A DNA stretch of 64,000 bases, taken from positions 62,001 through 126,000 of the forward strand of contig NZ_BSEJ01000008.1 in assembly GCF_027921765.1 (NCBI RefSeq). Direction: 5' to 3'. The notes beneath the pieces were generated by a model, which worked only from the letters and a program-made list of their open reading frames with translations, was not told the origin of the DNA and made no database searches. Shown here one piece after another: positions 17,265 through 26,355 of the stretch (the stretch's first letter is position 1; each line of letters starts with the position of its first letter). This DNA is from Microbacterium barkeri. GTDB lineage: Bacteria; Actinomycetota; Actinomycetes; Actinomycetales; Microbacteriaceae. The position numbers and the translations under genes are program-made.

Positions 17265-19286
17265 ATGACCCAGAACACCGGCGCAGCAGGTGCCGCGCGC
17301 AAGCGCGAGCCCGGCAAGGAGAGCACGAAGCGGATCCTCCGGGAGGTGGCGCATCCCGCGCTGATCCCCGGCATCGGGGTCGAGGACACCGGGAGATCGT
17401 TCAGCACGAACTGGACCGTGTTCGGCATCGCGGGCGTGCTCGTGTTCGCGGTGGTGCTGTGGGGCTTCCTCGCCCCCGACAGCATCAGCGAGGTCGGCGC
17501 GGCGTCGCTGGGCTGGGTGACCACGAACTTCGGATGGCTGTTCTCGCTGCTCGCGGTCGTCACGATCGTGTTCATGCTCGTGCTCGGCTACGGCCGCACG
17601 GGCGGGGTGCGTCTCGGCTCGGATGAGGAGGAGCCGGAGTTCTCGACGGTCTCCTGGATCGCGATGCTCTTCTCCGCCGGCATGGGCATCGGGCTGCTCT
17701 TCTGGGGACCGGCCGAGCCCCTGGGCTACTTCAACGACGTGCCGTACGGCTTCGACTCGGAGCCCGGCAGCCGCGACGCCATGCACGACGCGCTCGCGCA
17801 GTCGCTCCTCCACTGGGGGCCGATGGCGTGGGCCTTCTACGCGCTCGTCGGCGGCGCCATCGCGTACGCCGCGTACCGGCGCGGGCGCCCGCCGCTCATC
17901 TCCGCGATCTTCCATCCGATCTTCGGCCAGCGCACCGAAGGATGGGCCGGCGCGATCATCGACGTCTTCGCGATCATCGTCACGCTCTTCGGCACCGGCG
18001 TCACGCTCGGGATGGGCGCGCTGCAGATCGCGAGCGGCGTCGAGTACGTCACGGGCGCCGGGCCCTTCGGCAATGCGGGCCTCATCATCATCGTGACGGT
18101 GCTGACGGCCGCGTTCGTCGCGTCGGCGGTGTCCGGCATCAAGCGCGGGATCCGGGCGCTGTCGAACATCAACATGGTGCTCGCGTTCGTCATCGCGGTG
18201 ATCATCTTCGTCGTCGGACCCACGCTCTTCCTGCTGAACATCATCCCGGCGAGCCTGTCGGCGTTCCTCGAGGACCTCTGGACGATGCTCATGCGCAGCG
18301 CCGCCCAGGGTGAGGCCGCCGGAGAGTTCGTCTCGACGTGGACCAACTACTACTGGGCCTGGTGGATCTCGTGGACCCCCTTCGTGGGCATGTTCATCGC
18401 GAAGATCTCGCGCGGCCGCACCCTGCGGGAGTTCGTCACGGTCGTCATCGTCGTGCCGTCGGCCGTGTGCGCCATCTGGTTCGGCATCCTCGGCGGCACG
18501 ACGATGTGGCTCGAGGAGGCCGGCCGCGGGATCAGCGAGGCCGGCGCGCCCGAGGCCATCCTCTTCGCGGTGCTCGACGAGATGCCGTTCGGCGTCGTCC
18601 TGTCGGTGGTCGCGATGGTGTCCATCGTGCTCTTCTTCGTCACGTCGGCCGATTCGGCCGCGATCGTCATGGGCTCGATGAGCCAGCGCGGAAAGCCCGA
18701 GCCGTCGACGTGGGTCACGCTCACCTGGGGGCTCCTCCTCGGCGCGGCGGCGCTCGCGCTGCTCCTCGCGGGCGGCGAGACCGCGCTGTCGGGCCTGCAG
18801 TCGATCATGGTCGTCTCGGCTCTGCCGTTCGCCTTCATCGTCATCGGCGTCATGATCGCGTGGGCGAAGGAGCTCGGCACCGACCCCTATATGCTCCGGC
18901 GGCGCTTCGCGAAGGCCGCGATCGCGCAGGGCGTGCGGCTCGGCATCGCCGAGCACGGTGACGACTTCGTCTTCGGCGCGACCGAGGTGGCGGCCGACGA
19001 GGGCGCGGGAGCCGGTATCGACACGGAGGACCCTGCGCTCACCGAGTGGTACGAGACGGCCACCGAGCAGCATCCGATCGTGCCGCGGAGGATGTGCGCC
19101 GCACGCTCGACCCCGGGCACATCCAGCCGCGCGGTCCGGAGAACCCCCGGCACACCGCCTCGGGCGATGCGTCGCTCACGGTGGGTGAGGAACGGCGTGC
19201 GCAGCGTCGGCCCCGCCGGGAGGACGAGGAGGCCTGAGCCCGGCGGTCGCCGTCAGGCGGTCATGCGCTCCAGCAGCTCGCGGTAG
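17265..19286 (+). CDS. BCCT-family (betaine/carnitine/choline) transporter with an apparent 3' frameshift
   Basis: A sodium-coupled compatible-solute importer of about 12 helices. The signature WWISWTPFVGMFIAKISRGR and the Trp-rich membrane segments are clear, and GGGGGAG precedes the ATG. The reading frame changes character after EQHPIV near base 19080: the annotated frame gives an Arg/Pro-rich, unlikely tail to 19286 that overlaps purC by 34 bases. The +2 frame gives a sensible acidic tail (EDVRRTLDPGHIQP) ending at 19237. One missing C in the CCG CGG run near 19083 would restore PPEDV and a 657-residue protein. The transport core is intact either way. Confidence 0.85.
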   Translation: MTQNTGAAGAARKREPGKESTKRILREVAHPALIPGIGVEDTGRSFSTNWTVFGIAGVLVFAVVLWGFLAPDSISEVGAASLGWVTTNFGWLFSLLAVVTIVFMLVLGYGRTGGVRLGSDEEEPEFSTVSWIAMLFSAGMGIGLLFWGPAEPLGYFNDVPYGFDSEPGSRDAMHDALAQSLLHWGPMAWAFYALVGGAIAYAAYRRGRPPLISAIFHPIFGQRTEGWAGAIIDVFAIIVTLFGTGVTLGMGALQIASGVEYVTGAGPFGNAGLIIIVTVLTAAFVASAVSGIKRGIRALSNINMVLAFVIAVIIFVVGPTLFLLNIIPASLSAFLEDLWTMLMRSAAQGEAAGEFVSTWTNYYWAWWISWTPFVGMFIAKISRGRTLREFVTVVIVVPSAVCAIWFGILGGTTMWLEEAGRGISEAGAPEAILFAVLDEMPFGVVLSVVAMVSIVLFFVTSADSAAIVMGSMSQRGKPEPSTWVTLTWGLLLGAAALALLLAGGETALSGLQSIMVVSALPFAFIVIGVMIAWAKELGTDPYMLRRRFAKAAIAQGVRLGIAEHGDDFVFGATEVAADEGAGAGIDTEDPALTEWYETATEQHPIVPRRMCAARSTPGTSSRAVRRTPGTPPRAMRRSRWVRNGVRSVGPAGRTRRPEPGGRRQAVMRSSSSR

Positions 19287-20146
19287 CGCGCGACCGTCCG
19301 CTCGACGATCTCGGCGGGGAGCGACGGCGGCTCGCCCTGCTTGTCCCAGTTCGCGGCGAGCCAGTCGCGCACGATCTGCTTGTCGAAGCTCGCCATGCGC
19401 TCGGCGGGCGTCGTCCCGGTCTTCCACGACGCGGCGTCCCAGTAGCGCGACGAGTCGCTCGTGAGCACCTCGTCGGCGAGCCGCAGAACGCCGTCGTCGT
19501 CGAGGCCGAACTCGAACTTCGTGTCGGCGAGGATGAGGCCCTTCGCCTCGGCGGCTGCGGCCGCTCGGCGGTAGATCTCGAGCGAGCGGTCGCGCAGCGC
19601 GGCCGCGCGTTCCTCGCCGACGAGGTCGACGGTCTGCGCGTAGGAGATGTTCTCGTCGTGCTCGCCCATCGGCGCCTTGTACGCCGGGGTGTAGATCGGC
19701 TCGGGCAGGCGGTCGCCGTTCTGGAGTCCCTCGGGAAGGGGGATGCCGCACACGGTGCCGCTCTCGACGTACTCGGCCCAGCCCGATCCGGTCAGGTAGC
19801 CGCGCACGACGCACTCGACCGGGAGCATGTCGAGCGAGCGGACGATCATCGCGCGGCCGGCGACCTCGGCGGGGATCTCCTCGGATGCGAGGTGGTTGGG
19901 GACGCGCTCGCCGCCATCCGCTCCCGCGAGCTGGTCGAACCACCACAGGCTGAGCGTCGTGAGGAGCTCGCCCTTGCCGGGGATGCCCGGAGAGAGCACG
20001 ACGTCGAACGCGCTGACGCGGTCGCTCGCGACCACGAGCATCCGCTCGGCGCTCTCGCCGTCCGGTGTGTCGGCCGGCACGTACAGGTCGCGGACCTTGC
20101 CGGAGTAGACGTGCTTCCAGCCGGGGATCTCGAGGGCGTCGCTCAC
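19253..20146 (-). CDS. purC: Phosphoribosylaminoimidazole-succinocarboxamide synthase
   Basis: 297 residues. SAICAR synthetase condenses CAIR with aspartate using ATP in de novo purine synthesis. Recognisable segments are HVYSGKVRDLY (ATP loop), VASDRVSAFDVVL, PVECVVRGYLTGSGW, LADTKFEFGLD and DEVLTSDSSRYW. Length and order match the actinobacterial enzyme. The GTG start lies 12 bases from a strong hairpin at 20158-20188. It stands alone, convergent with the BCCT gene. Confidence 0.97.
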   Translation of the reverse strand: MSDALEIPGWKHVYSGKVRDLYVPADTPDGESAERMLVVASDRVSAFDVVLSPGIPGKGELLTTLSLWWFDQLAGADGGERVPNHLASEEIPAEVAGRAMIVRSLDMLPVECVVRGYLTGSGWAEYVESGTVCGIPLPEGLQNGDRLPEPIYTPAYKAPMGEHDENISYAQTVDLVGEERAAALRDRSLEIYRRAAAAAEAKGLILADTKFEFGLDDDGVLRLADEVLTSDSSRYWDAASWKTGTTPAERMASFDKQIVRDWLAANWDKQGEPPSLPAEIVERTVARYRELLERMTA

Positions 20147-20157
20147 GGGACCATTAT

Positions 20158-20188
20158 CGCGGGTGCGGAGGAGGCCTCCGCACCCGCG
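20158..20188. terminator. Hairpin upstream of purC
   Basis: Perfect 14-base arms (20158-20171, 20175-20188) with a 3-base loop. It lies 12 bases before the purC start and 10 bases after the stop of the small minus-strand frame at 20198-20392. It could terminate that frame or act in the purC leader. Confidence 0.6.
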
Positions 20189-20197
20189 TGATCGGCG

Positions 20198-20392
20198 TCA
20201 CTGCACGGCGACGAACGCCGTGTCGGCGAAGAGCCCGGGGGTGACCGCGCTCTCATGTGCATCGCCGTCGAGCGCGCGGGGTTCGGCCCGGGGATGGTCT
20301 GACCCCGACGAGCGCGCCGCAGATCGGCCGATCCGCGGCGGGATCACGGCGAGGACGACGCGGAATCGGCCGGGGCCGCATACCGTGGACAC
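20198..20392 (-). CDS. Possible small protein of 64 residues, unrecognised
   Basis: A GTG-started frame with consistently GC-rich third positions. Its stop is followed by a perfect 14-base hairpin, which is what argues that it is transcribed. The C-terminus SAVTPGLFADTAFVAVQ looks like ordinary protein; the N-terminal half is Arg/Pro-rich and less convincing. It may be the end of a decayed gene. Its start codon directly abuts the divergent DEAD-box helicase start at 20393, which would leave no room for separate promoters. No family recognised. Confidence 0.25.
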   Translation of the reverse strand: MSTVCGPGRFRVVLAVIPPRIGRSAARSSGSDHPRAEPRALDGDAHESAVTPGLFADTAFVAVQ

Positions 20393-22252
20393 ATGGCTTC
20401 AACCGATCCGACCGACACGCCCATCGACGGCGAGGGCGAGAGCACGCCGACCTTCTCCGACCTCGGACTCGGCGACGCCGTCCTGAAGGCGCTCAAGGAC
20501 GTCGGGTACGAGACCCCGTCCGCCATCCAGGCCCAGACCATCCCGCTTCTCCTCGGCGGGCGCGACGTCCTCGGCGTCGCGCAGACGGGGACGGGGAAGA
20601 CGGCCGCGTTCGCGCTGCCCATCCTCGACCAGCTCGACACGACGCAGAAGACGCCGCAGGCGCTCGTGCTCGCGCCCACGCGCGAGCTCGCGCTGCAGGT
20701 CTGCGAGGCGTTCGAGAAGTACGCCGCGCGCATGAAGGGCGTGCACGTCCTGCCGGTGTACGGCGGACAGGGCTACGGCACGCAGCTGTCGGCGCTGCGC
20801 CGCGGCGTGAACATCGTCGTCGGCACCCCGGGCCGCGTCATGGACCACCTCGACAAGGGCACGCTCGATCTGTCGGAGCTGCGGTTCCTCGTGCTCGACG
20901 AGGCCGACGAGATGCTCAAGATGGGCTTCGCGGAGGATGTCGAGACCATCCTCGCCGACACCCCCGACGACAAGCAGACCGCGCTGTTCTCGGCGACGAT
21001 GCCCGCGCAGATCCGTCGGATCTCGCAGCAGCATCTGAACGACCCCGAGGAGATCACGGTCAAGAGCAAGACGACCACCTCGGCGAACATCACCCAGCGG
21101 TACCTCATGGTGTCGTACCCCCAGAAGGTCGATGCGCTCACGCGCATCCTCGAGGTCGAGAACTTCGACGGGATGATCGTCTTCGTCCGCACGAAGAGCG
21201 AGACCGAGACGCTCGCCGAGAAGCTGCGCGCCCGCGGCTACACGGCCGCGGCGATCAGCGGCGACATCGCACAGGCCCAGCGCGAGCGGACGGTCGAGCA
21301 GCTCAAGTCGGGCAAGCTCGACATCCTCGTGGCCACGGATGTCGCCGCGCGCGGCCTCGACGTCGACCGCATCACGCACGTCGTGAACTACGACATCCCC
21401 ATCGACACGGAGTCGTACGTGCACCGCATCGGCCGGACGGGCCGCGCGGGCCGCACGGGTGACGCGATCAGCTTCGTGACGCCGCGGGAGCGCCGCCTGC
21501 TCGGCGCGATCGAGAAGGCGACGCGGCAGCCGCTGACCGAGATGCAGATCCCGACCGCCGAGGACGTCAACGTCACGCGCCTCAGCCGCTTCGACGACGC
21601 GATCACGGCCGCGCTCGCCGACCAGGAGCGGATCGCGGAGTTCCGCGACATCATCGCGCACTACGTCAACCACCACGATGTCGTCGAGTCCGACGTGGCG
21701 GCCGCGCTCGCGGTCGTGGCGCAGGGCGACACGCCGCTCCTGCTGCCGCCCGACCCGCCCCGGCGCGAGCGGGCGCAGCGCGAGGATCGCGAACGCCGCT
21801 TCGACGACGACCGCGGCGGACGCGAGGAGCGCCGTCCCCGCGGCGGCGGTCAGTACTCCCCGTACCGCATCGAGGTCGGGAAGCGTCAGCGGGTCGAGCC
21901 GCGCCAGATCGTGGGCGCCCTCGCGAACGAGGGCGGGCTGCGTCGCGACGACTTCGGTCGCATCGACATCCGCCCCGACTTCTCGATCGTCGAGCTGCCG
22001 GCCGACCTGCCGCAGGAGACGCTCGACCGCCTCGCCGACACGCGCATCAGCGGCCAGCTCATCGAGCTCAAGCCCGACCCGCGTCCGTTCCGCAGCACGG
22101 GCGGACCGCGTGGCGGCGGGCGCTTCCGCGACGACCGCGACGGTGGCGGGCGCGGCGGCTACCGCGGGGATCGGGATGGCCGCGGCCGCGGATCGCGCGA
22201 CGGCGGCTTCCGCGACCGCGACGACCGGCCCCCGCGCAAGCCGCGGCACTGA
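20393..22252 (+). CDS. DEAD-box ATP-dependent RNA helicase with DbpA-like domain and RGG tail
   Basis: A 619-residue DeaD/CsdA-type RNA helicase. The Q motif is near the N-terminus, Walker A is AQTGTGKT, motif II is VLDEADEMLKMGF, motif III SAT, and motif VI HRIGRTGRAGR. A DbpA-type RNA-binding domain follows (YRIEVGKRQRVEPRQIVGAL). The protein ends in a disordered Arg/Gly/Asp-rich tail of about 60 residues. Its role is likely ribosome assembly and RNA unwinding in the cold. It is followed by a short GCGCCGACGGCC duplication and then a repeat array at 22314-22600. Confidence 0.93.
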   Translation: MASTDPTDTPIDGEGESTPTFSDLGLGDAVLKALKDVGYETPSAIQAQTIPLLLGGRDVLGVAQTGTGKTAAFALPILDQLDTTQKTPQALVLAPTRELALQVCEAFEKYAARMKGVHVLPVYGGQGYGTQLSALRRGVNIVVGTPGRVMDHLDKGTLDLSELRFLVLDEADEMLKMGFAEDVETILADTPDDKQTALFSATMPAQIRRISQQHLNDPEEITVKSKTTTSANITQRYLMVSYPQKVDALTRILEVENFDGMIVFVRTKSETETLAEKLRARGYTAAAISGDIAQAQRERTVEQLKSGKLDILVATDVAARGLDVDRITHVVNYDIPIDTESYVHRIGRTGRAGRTGDAISFVTPRERRLLGAIEKATRQPLTEMQIPTAEDVNVTRLSRFDDAITAALADQERIAEFRDIIAHYVNHHDVVESDVAAALAVVAQGDTPLLLPPDPPRRERAQREDRERRFDDDRGGREERRPRGGGQYSPYRIEVGKRQRVEPRQIVGALANEGGLRRDDFGRIDIRPDFSIVELPADLPQETLDRLADTRISGQLIELKPDPRPFRSTGGPRGGGRFRDDRDGGGRGGYRGDRDGRGRGSRDGGFRDRDDRPPRKPRH

Positions 22253-22313
22253 CGCTCGCGCCGCGGCGCCGACGGCCGCGGCGCCGACGGCCGCGGCGGT
22301 GGCGGCGCGGTGG

Positions 22314-22600
22314 CCGTTCAGGTCGCGGTTGGCGGCGTTAATCGGCCGGGTTGGGCCGGTTACTGCGACCTGGGTCGGGTGCTGGCCGTTCGGGTCGCAG
22401 TTGGCGGCCTTGATCGGCCGGTTTGGGCCGGTTACTGCGACCTGGGTGGGGCGGCGCCGTTCGGGTCGCGGTTCGCGGCCTTGATCGGCGAGTTGTCGCC
22501 GGTTACTGCGACCTGGGTTGGGCGGCGCCGTTCGGGTCGCCGTTGGCGGCCTTGATCGGCCGGTCGGGGCCGCATTCTGCGACCTGGGTGGGGCGGTGGC
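22314..22600. repeat. Four tandem copies of a 71-72 base non-coding repeat
   Basis: Copies begin at about 22314, 22386, 22457 and 22528 (at the CCGTTCGGGTCGC element). Each carries the conserved blocks TTGATCGGCC and TACTGCGACCTGGGT; the last copy has ATTCTGCGACC in the second block. GCGACC near the end of one unit pairs with GGTCGC at the start of the next, so neighbouring units can fold together. Small frames on both strands read through but are low-complexity products of the repeat. The rest of the 385-base gap (22253-22637) holds only the 15-base GC-rich duplication near 22260. Confidence 0.8.
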
Positions 22601-22637
22601 TCCGCCTGACGTCCGACGCGCGTGCTTCGATGGACGC

Positions 22638-23696
22638 GTGAACGACGTCGACGCCCTCCGCTCAGAGTCCTCGGTAACGGCGGCGTCGTGGGTGTGCTTC
22701 ATCGTCGGCGCGCTTGCGGGGTCGGCGCTGCTGTGGGGCGTCGCGCGGCCGCTTGCCGGAGAGGGGTCGATCGGCTTCCCCGCGGCGGCCGTGACGGCGC
22801 TCGTCGCCGCGGGTGCGTTCGCGATGAGCACCGTGCGCTTCCGCGGTGCGGAGACCGCGGGCATGCCGCCGTGGCAGACCGCCGTGTCGCGTGTCTCGGA
22901 TGCCGCGGTCGCCCTCGCTGTGGCAGGCGTGAGCGCGCTGGCGGTGCTCTGCGCGGGGGAGGTGCTCGCGATCGGCCTGCACGGGCTCGAGGTGCCGCCG
23001 CTCGGCGGAGGGCTCCTCACGGGCATCGCCTCGGCGGCGAGCGGAGGCTTCGCGTATGGCCTCGGCATGCGCCTGCGCACCCGCGAGCTCGTCACCCTGC
23101 TCTTCGCGTTCCTCATCACGGGGACGCTGTTCTCGATGCTCACCGCGGCCGACCCGTGGTGGTGGGAGCGCAACTTCTCCCAGCTGGGCGCGGGCGGGCA
23201 GACGTCATGGGCCTTCAACGGCACGCTCGTCGTCGGCGGGCTCCTGCTCGCGACGGTCGGCTCGTACGTGGGCCGCGACCTCCACCGGATCCTCGGCGAC
23301 GACGCGCTCGGCCGCATCGGATGGATCGTCGTGCTGTTCGCGCTCGCCGGCGCCGCGCTCGCGGGCGTCGGGCTGCTCCCGGTCCACCGCGCGCAGCTCG
23401 CCCACAACGTCGCGGCCTTCGCCCTTCTCGCCCTCCTCGGCGCGCTGGCGGTGGCGACCATCCGGATCATCCCCGGCCGCCCTCGCGCCCTCGCCGTGAC
23501 GTCGGCCGGCGTGGCCGTGGGCCTCGTCGTCGCGGTCCTGCTGTGGCGGCCGCTTGCGATCTACTCCGCGACCGGTCTCGAGGCCGTCGCGGTGGGGCTC
23601 GCGTTCGTGTGGCTCACGACGCTCCTGCGCACGCTCGCTGCACTCGCCCCCGAGGGCTCGAGGCCCTCCGCACGCGTGCGTCTCGCCGTGCGCTGA
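22638..23696 (+). CDS. DUF998-like integral membrane protein
   Basis: 352 residues with about ten hydrophobic helices. After the fifth or sixth helix, the segment WWWERNFSQLGAGG followed by SWAFNGTLVVGG resembles the conserved loop of DUF998 membrane proteins, whose function is unknown. The GTG start at 22638 gives VNDVDALRSESSV, just past the repeat array; the in-frame extension back to 22518 would be translated repeat. It stands alone on its strand between the repeats and the DUF2695 gene. Confidence 0.65.
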   Translation: MNDVDALRSESSVTAASWVCFIVGALAGSALLWGVARPLAGEGSIGFPAAAVTALVAAGAFAMSTVRFRGAETAGMPPWQTAVSRVSDAAVALAVAGVSALAVLCAGEVLAIGLHGLEVPPLGGGLLTGIASAASGGFAYGLGMRLRTRELVTLLFAFLITGTLFSMLTAADPWWWERNFSQLGAGGQTSWAFNGTLVVGGLLLATVGSYVGRDLHRILGDDALGRIGWIVVLFALAGAALAGVGLLPVHRAQLAHNVAAFALLALLGALAVATIRIIPGRPRALAVTSAGVAVGLVVAVLLWRPLAIYSATGLEAVAVGLAFVWLTTLLRTLAALAPEGSRPSARVRLAVR

Positions 23697-23740
23697 GCTG
23701 CCGATCCGCCGATGTCGGCGGTCGGCCGTACGTTCTGCGC

Positions 23741-24157
23741 ATGGAGACGAAGGATGTCGGCGATGAGGCCGAGCAGATCGTCCGGGCGCTGTCCGACGGT
23801 CTGACGACACCGCACGAGGTCGAGTGCCTCGTTTGCTACCTGAACCGGATGATGACCGAGTTCGGATGCGACGGGACGCTGCGGTTCGCGCGGCGGTTCA
23901 GAGACGAGCGCGCGCCGCGGGCGACGGGGCTCGAGGCGCGCCTGGAGGGGATGGGCGGCTTCTGCGACTGCGAGGTGCTCTTCAACGCCTACGCGCCCGC
24001 GCGCCACCTCTGGACACCCGAGCACTGGAGCGTCGACGACGACGGCGAGCCCGTGCTGGTCGAGGAGGCGGAGCCGGAGACGATCCCCGCGTGCGCGGGT
24101 GTGACGCGAGGCTCCTCCCAGCCCTGCCGCAACTGGGAGCGCGCCCGGCGATGGTGA
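23741..24157 (+). CDS. DUF2695-domain protein
   Basis: 138 residues. The segment HEVECLVCYLNRMMTEFGCDGTLRFA matches DUF2695, a small family of unknown function. Six cysteines are present, including CLVC, CDC and two near the C-terminus, so metal binding is conceivable but unproven. It is acidic in the centre and soluble. It lies 44 bases after the membrane protein on the same strand and is convergent with purD. Confidence 0.65.
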   Translation: METKDVGDEAEQIVRALSDGLTTPHEVECLVCYLNRMMTEFGCDGTLRFARRFRDERAPRATGLEARLEGMGGFCDCEVLFNAYAPARHLWTPEHWSVDDDGEPVLVEEAEPETIPACAGVTRGSSQPCRNWERARRW

Positions 24158-24221
24158 CGCGCACCCGCCGAGGGCAGCGCGCGCCTCCCGCCGTGCGCCT
24201 CCCGCCTGCCGCCTGTCGCGT

Positions 24222-25493
24222 CTACTGGGCGACGCGGGCCGCGATGTCGGTGCGGTGGTGGGAGCCTTCGAGACGGATCTCCGCGATGCCTCGGTAGGCG
24301 CGCTCGCGCGCCTCGCGGAAGTCGGCGCCGCGGGCGACGACGTTGAGCACGCGCCCGCCGGTCGCGATGAGTCCGCCGTCGTCGGCCTGCGCGGTCGCGG
24401 CGTGCGCGACATGCACGCCGGCGATGGCCTCGGCCTCGACGATGCCGGTGATCGGCCGACCCGTCACGGGCGACTCGGGGTAGCCCTCACTCGCGACGAC
24501 GACCGTCACGGCGACGTCGTCGGAGAATGCGGGCGCCGGCTCGTCCTCGAGGGTGCCGGTCGCCGCCGCCAGGAGCAGGCGCGAGAGCGGCGTGACGAGG
24601 CGCGGCAGGACCACCTGCGTCTCGGGGTCGCCGAAGCGCGCGTTGAACTCGATGACGCGCACGCCCGCCTCGGTCACGATGAGTCCTGCGTAGAGGAGGC
24701 CGATGAAGGGGGTGCCCTCCTCGTCGAGGCGGCGGATGACCGGCAGCGCGACCTCGTCGGTCACGTGCTGGACGAAGGCGTCCTCGCCACCGAAGCGCTC
24801 GGCGAGCCACGGGAGCGGCGAGTAGGCGCCCATGCCGCCGGTGTTGGGGCCCTCGTCGCCGTCGAGCGCGCGCTTGAAGTCCTGCGCGGGGCTCAGGGCG
24901 CGCACGGTGTCGCCGTCGCTGAGGAAGAAGAGCGAGACCTCGGGCCCCGAGAGGAACTCCTCGACGAGCACGGGCCCGGTCGGCAGGTACTCGGCGGCGT
25001 GGTCGAGAGCCGCCTGTCGGTCGGAGGTGACGATCACGCCCTTCCCGGCGGCGAGCCCGTCGGCCTTCACGACGTGGGGCGCTCCGAACGCGTCGAGCGC
25101 GGCGGCGACCTCGTCGAGCGAGCGTGCGTGCGTGGCGCGGCCCGTGGGGACCCCGGCCTCCTCCATGATCCGCTTCGCGAAGGCCTTCGAGCCCTCGAGC
25201 GCGGCGGCGGCCTTGCCCGGGCCGAAGACGGGGATGCCGTGCTCGCGCAGCACATCCGCGACGCCGGCGACGAGCGGAGCCTCGGGGCCGACGATGACGA
25301 GGTTCACTCCGTGCTCGTTCGCGAACTCGGTGACCGCCGCGCCGTCGAGCATGTCGACGTCGACGATCTCGGCGTCGCGGGCGATGCCGGCGTTGCCGGG
25401 GGCGGCGAGCAGCTCGTGGCCCGCGTCCTCCGACTTCAGGGCGAGGATGATGGCGTGCTCGCGCGCACCGGAGCCGAGAACGAGGATCTTCAC
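24222..25493 (-). CDS. purD: Phosphoribosylamine-glycine ligase
   Basis: A 423-residue ATP-grasp enzyme making GAR from phosphoribosylamine, glycine and ATP, the second step of purine synthesis. It starts MKILVLGSGAREHAI. VKADGLAAGKGVIV, the metal/ATP segment VIEFNARFGDPETQVVLPRL and the GMGAYSPLP loop are all present. The GTG start is followed by canonical residues. It is a single gene separate from the other pur genes, as is common in Actinobacteria. Confidence 0.97.
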   Translation of the reverse strand: MKILVLGSGAREHAIILALKSEDAGHELLAAPGNAGIARDAEIVDVDMLDGAAVTEFANEHGVNLVIVGPEAPLVAGVADVLREHGIPVFGPGKAAAALEGSKAFAKRIMEEAGVPTGRATHARSLDEVAAALDAFGAPHVVKADGLAAGKGVIVTSDRQAALDHAAEYLPTGPVLVEEFLSGPEVSLFFLSDGDTVRALSPAQDFKRALDGDEGPNTGGMGAYSPLPWLAERFGGEDAFVQHVTDEVALPVIRRLDEEGTPFIGLLYAGLIVTEAGVRVIEFNARFGDPETQVVLPRLVTPLSRLLLAAATGTLEDEPAPAFSDDVAVTVVVASEGYPESPVTGRPITGIVEAEAIAGVHVAHAATAQADDGGLIATGGRVLNVVARGADFREARERAYRGIAEIRLEGSHHRTDIAARVAQ

Positions 25494-25541
25494 GCGCAGA
25501 AGCCTACCGAGGCGCTTCCGAGCGCGGAAACGCGATGACGC

Positions 25542-26294
25542 TCACGGCCCCGCGCGGTACTCCGACGGTGTGAACCCGAGGACCGACGAGAACTCGCGCG
25601 TGAGGTGGGCGTGGTCGGCGAAGCCGAACTCTGCGGCGATGTCACGCAGCGGGCGATCCGGCGCGAGCCGGACGGCCTCGGCCGCGTCCTGCAGACGGCG
25701 GCGGCGGATGATCGCGGCGGGCGGCAGGCCGAAGCTGCGGCGAGCGAGGCGGTCGAGCGAGCGGACCGAGCGGTGCATGCGCTCGGCGAGGTCGGCGACG
25801 CGCAGCAGCGTCGGATCCCCTTCGACCGTCTCGAGGAGCGCGTTCGCCGCGAGATCGTCGTCATCGAGCCGCTCGAGCACGCGGCGGAGCGCCTCGGTCA
25901 GGGCTTCGCGCGCGGTGTCCGGACGGTCGACCGCTCCCTCGACGGCGACCGGCTCCCACGCGTCGACCAGTGCGGCGAAGGGGCGGGTCGCGAGGTGACG
26001 CCCGGCCGCCGGCGTGAGCAGCGCGCCCAGCGCCCAGCCCGTGCCGCGCAGCTCGCGGACCCCGTGCGTCGTGGTCGGACCGTACAGCAGCGCGGCGCCG
26101 TCCTCCGCGACGAGATTCGCGACGGGGTAGCCGAGCACGTGCTGCGCGCGCACCTCCCCGTCGGGCAGATCCCACGAGGGCTGCCACCACTGGCGCATGA
26201 CCGGCGCGAGCTCCGCCGAAGCCGCGACCCGCACCATCCGCACGTCTGGGCGCGGCGTGAGATCGCCCTTCCGGAACAGGGGGTCGTCGGCCAC
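25542..26294 (-). CDS. AraC-family transcriptional regulator
   Basis: About 250 residues. The N-terminal half is a DUF6597/AraC-binding-like ligand domain containing LLYGPTTTHGVRELRGTGWALGALLTP. The C-terminal half is a double helix-turn-helix ending REFSSVLGFTPSEYRAGP. GTG 26294 (VADDPLF) is preferred over TTG 26321 because CATACT lies 7 bases before it, suggesting a leaderless start. It is divergent from the VOC gene at 26356 with about 60 bases between, so it may control that gene. Ligand unknown. Confidence 0.8.
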   Translation of the reverse strand: MADDPLFRKGDLTPRPDVRMVRVAASAELAPVMRQWWQPSWDLPDGEVRAQHVLGYPVANLVAEDGAALLYGPTTTHGVRELRGTGWALGALLTPAAGRHLATRPFAALVDAWEPVAVEGAVDRPDTAREALTEALRRVLERLDDDDLAANALLETVEGDPTLLRVADLAERMHRSVRSLDRLARRSFGLPPAAIIRRRRLQDAAEAVRLAPDRPLRDIAAEFGFADHAHLTREFSSVLGFTPSEYRAGP

Positions 26295-26355
26295 GCGTCC
26301 GAGTATGGCGCGAATCTTCAAGCGCGGCCTCGAGCCCCCGACCTAGCGTCGGGGC

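Noticed and set aside
16224..19073. 949-codon minus frame over the BCCT gene
   Set aside because: His/Asp/Arg-rich shadow; the BCCT signature is on the plus strand.
22310..22555. Small plus frame with repeated GYCDLG units
   Set aside because: The periodicity comes from the DNA repeat; no start signal and diverging copies keep no protein constraint.
20399..23470. 1023-codon minus-strand frame across the helicase and repeat array
   Set aside because: Antisense to the clear DEAD-box gene and a membrane protein; low-complexity product.
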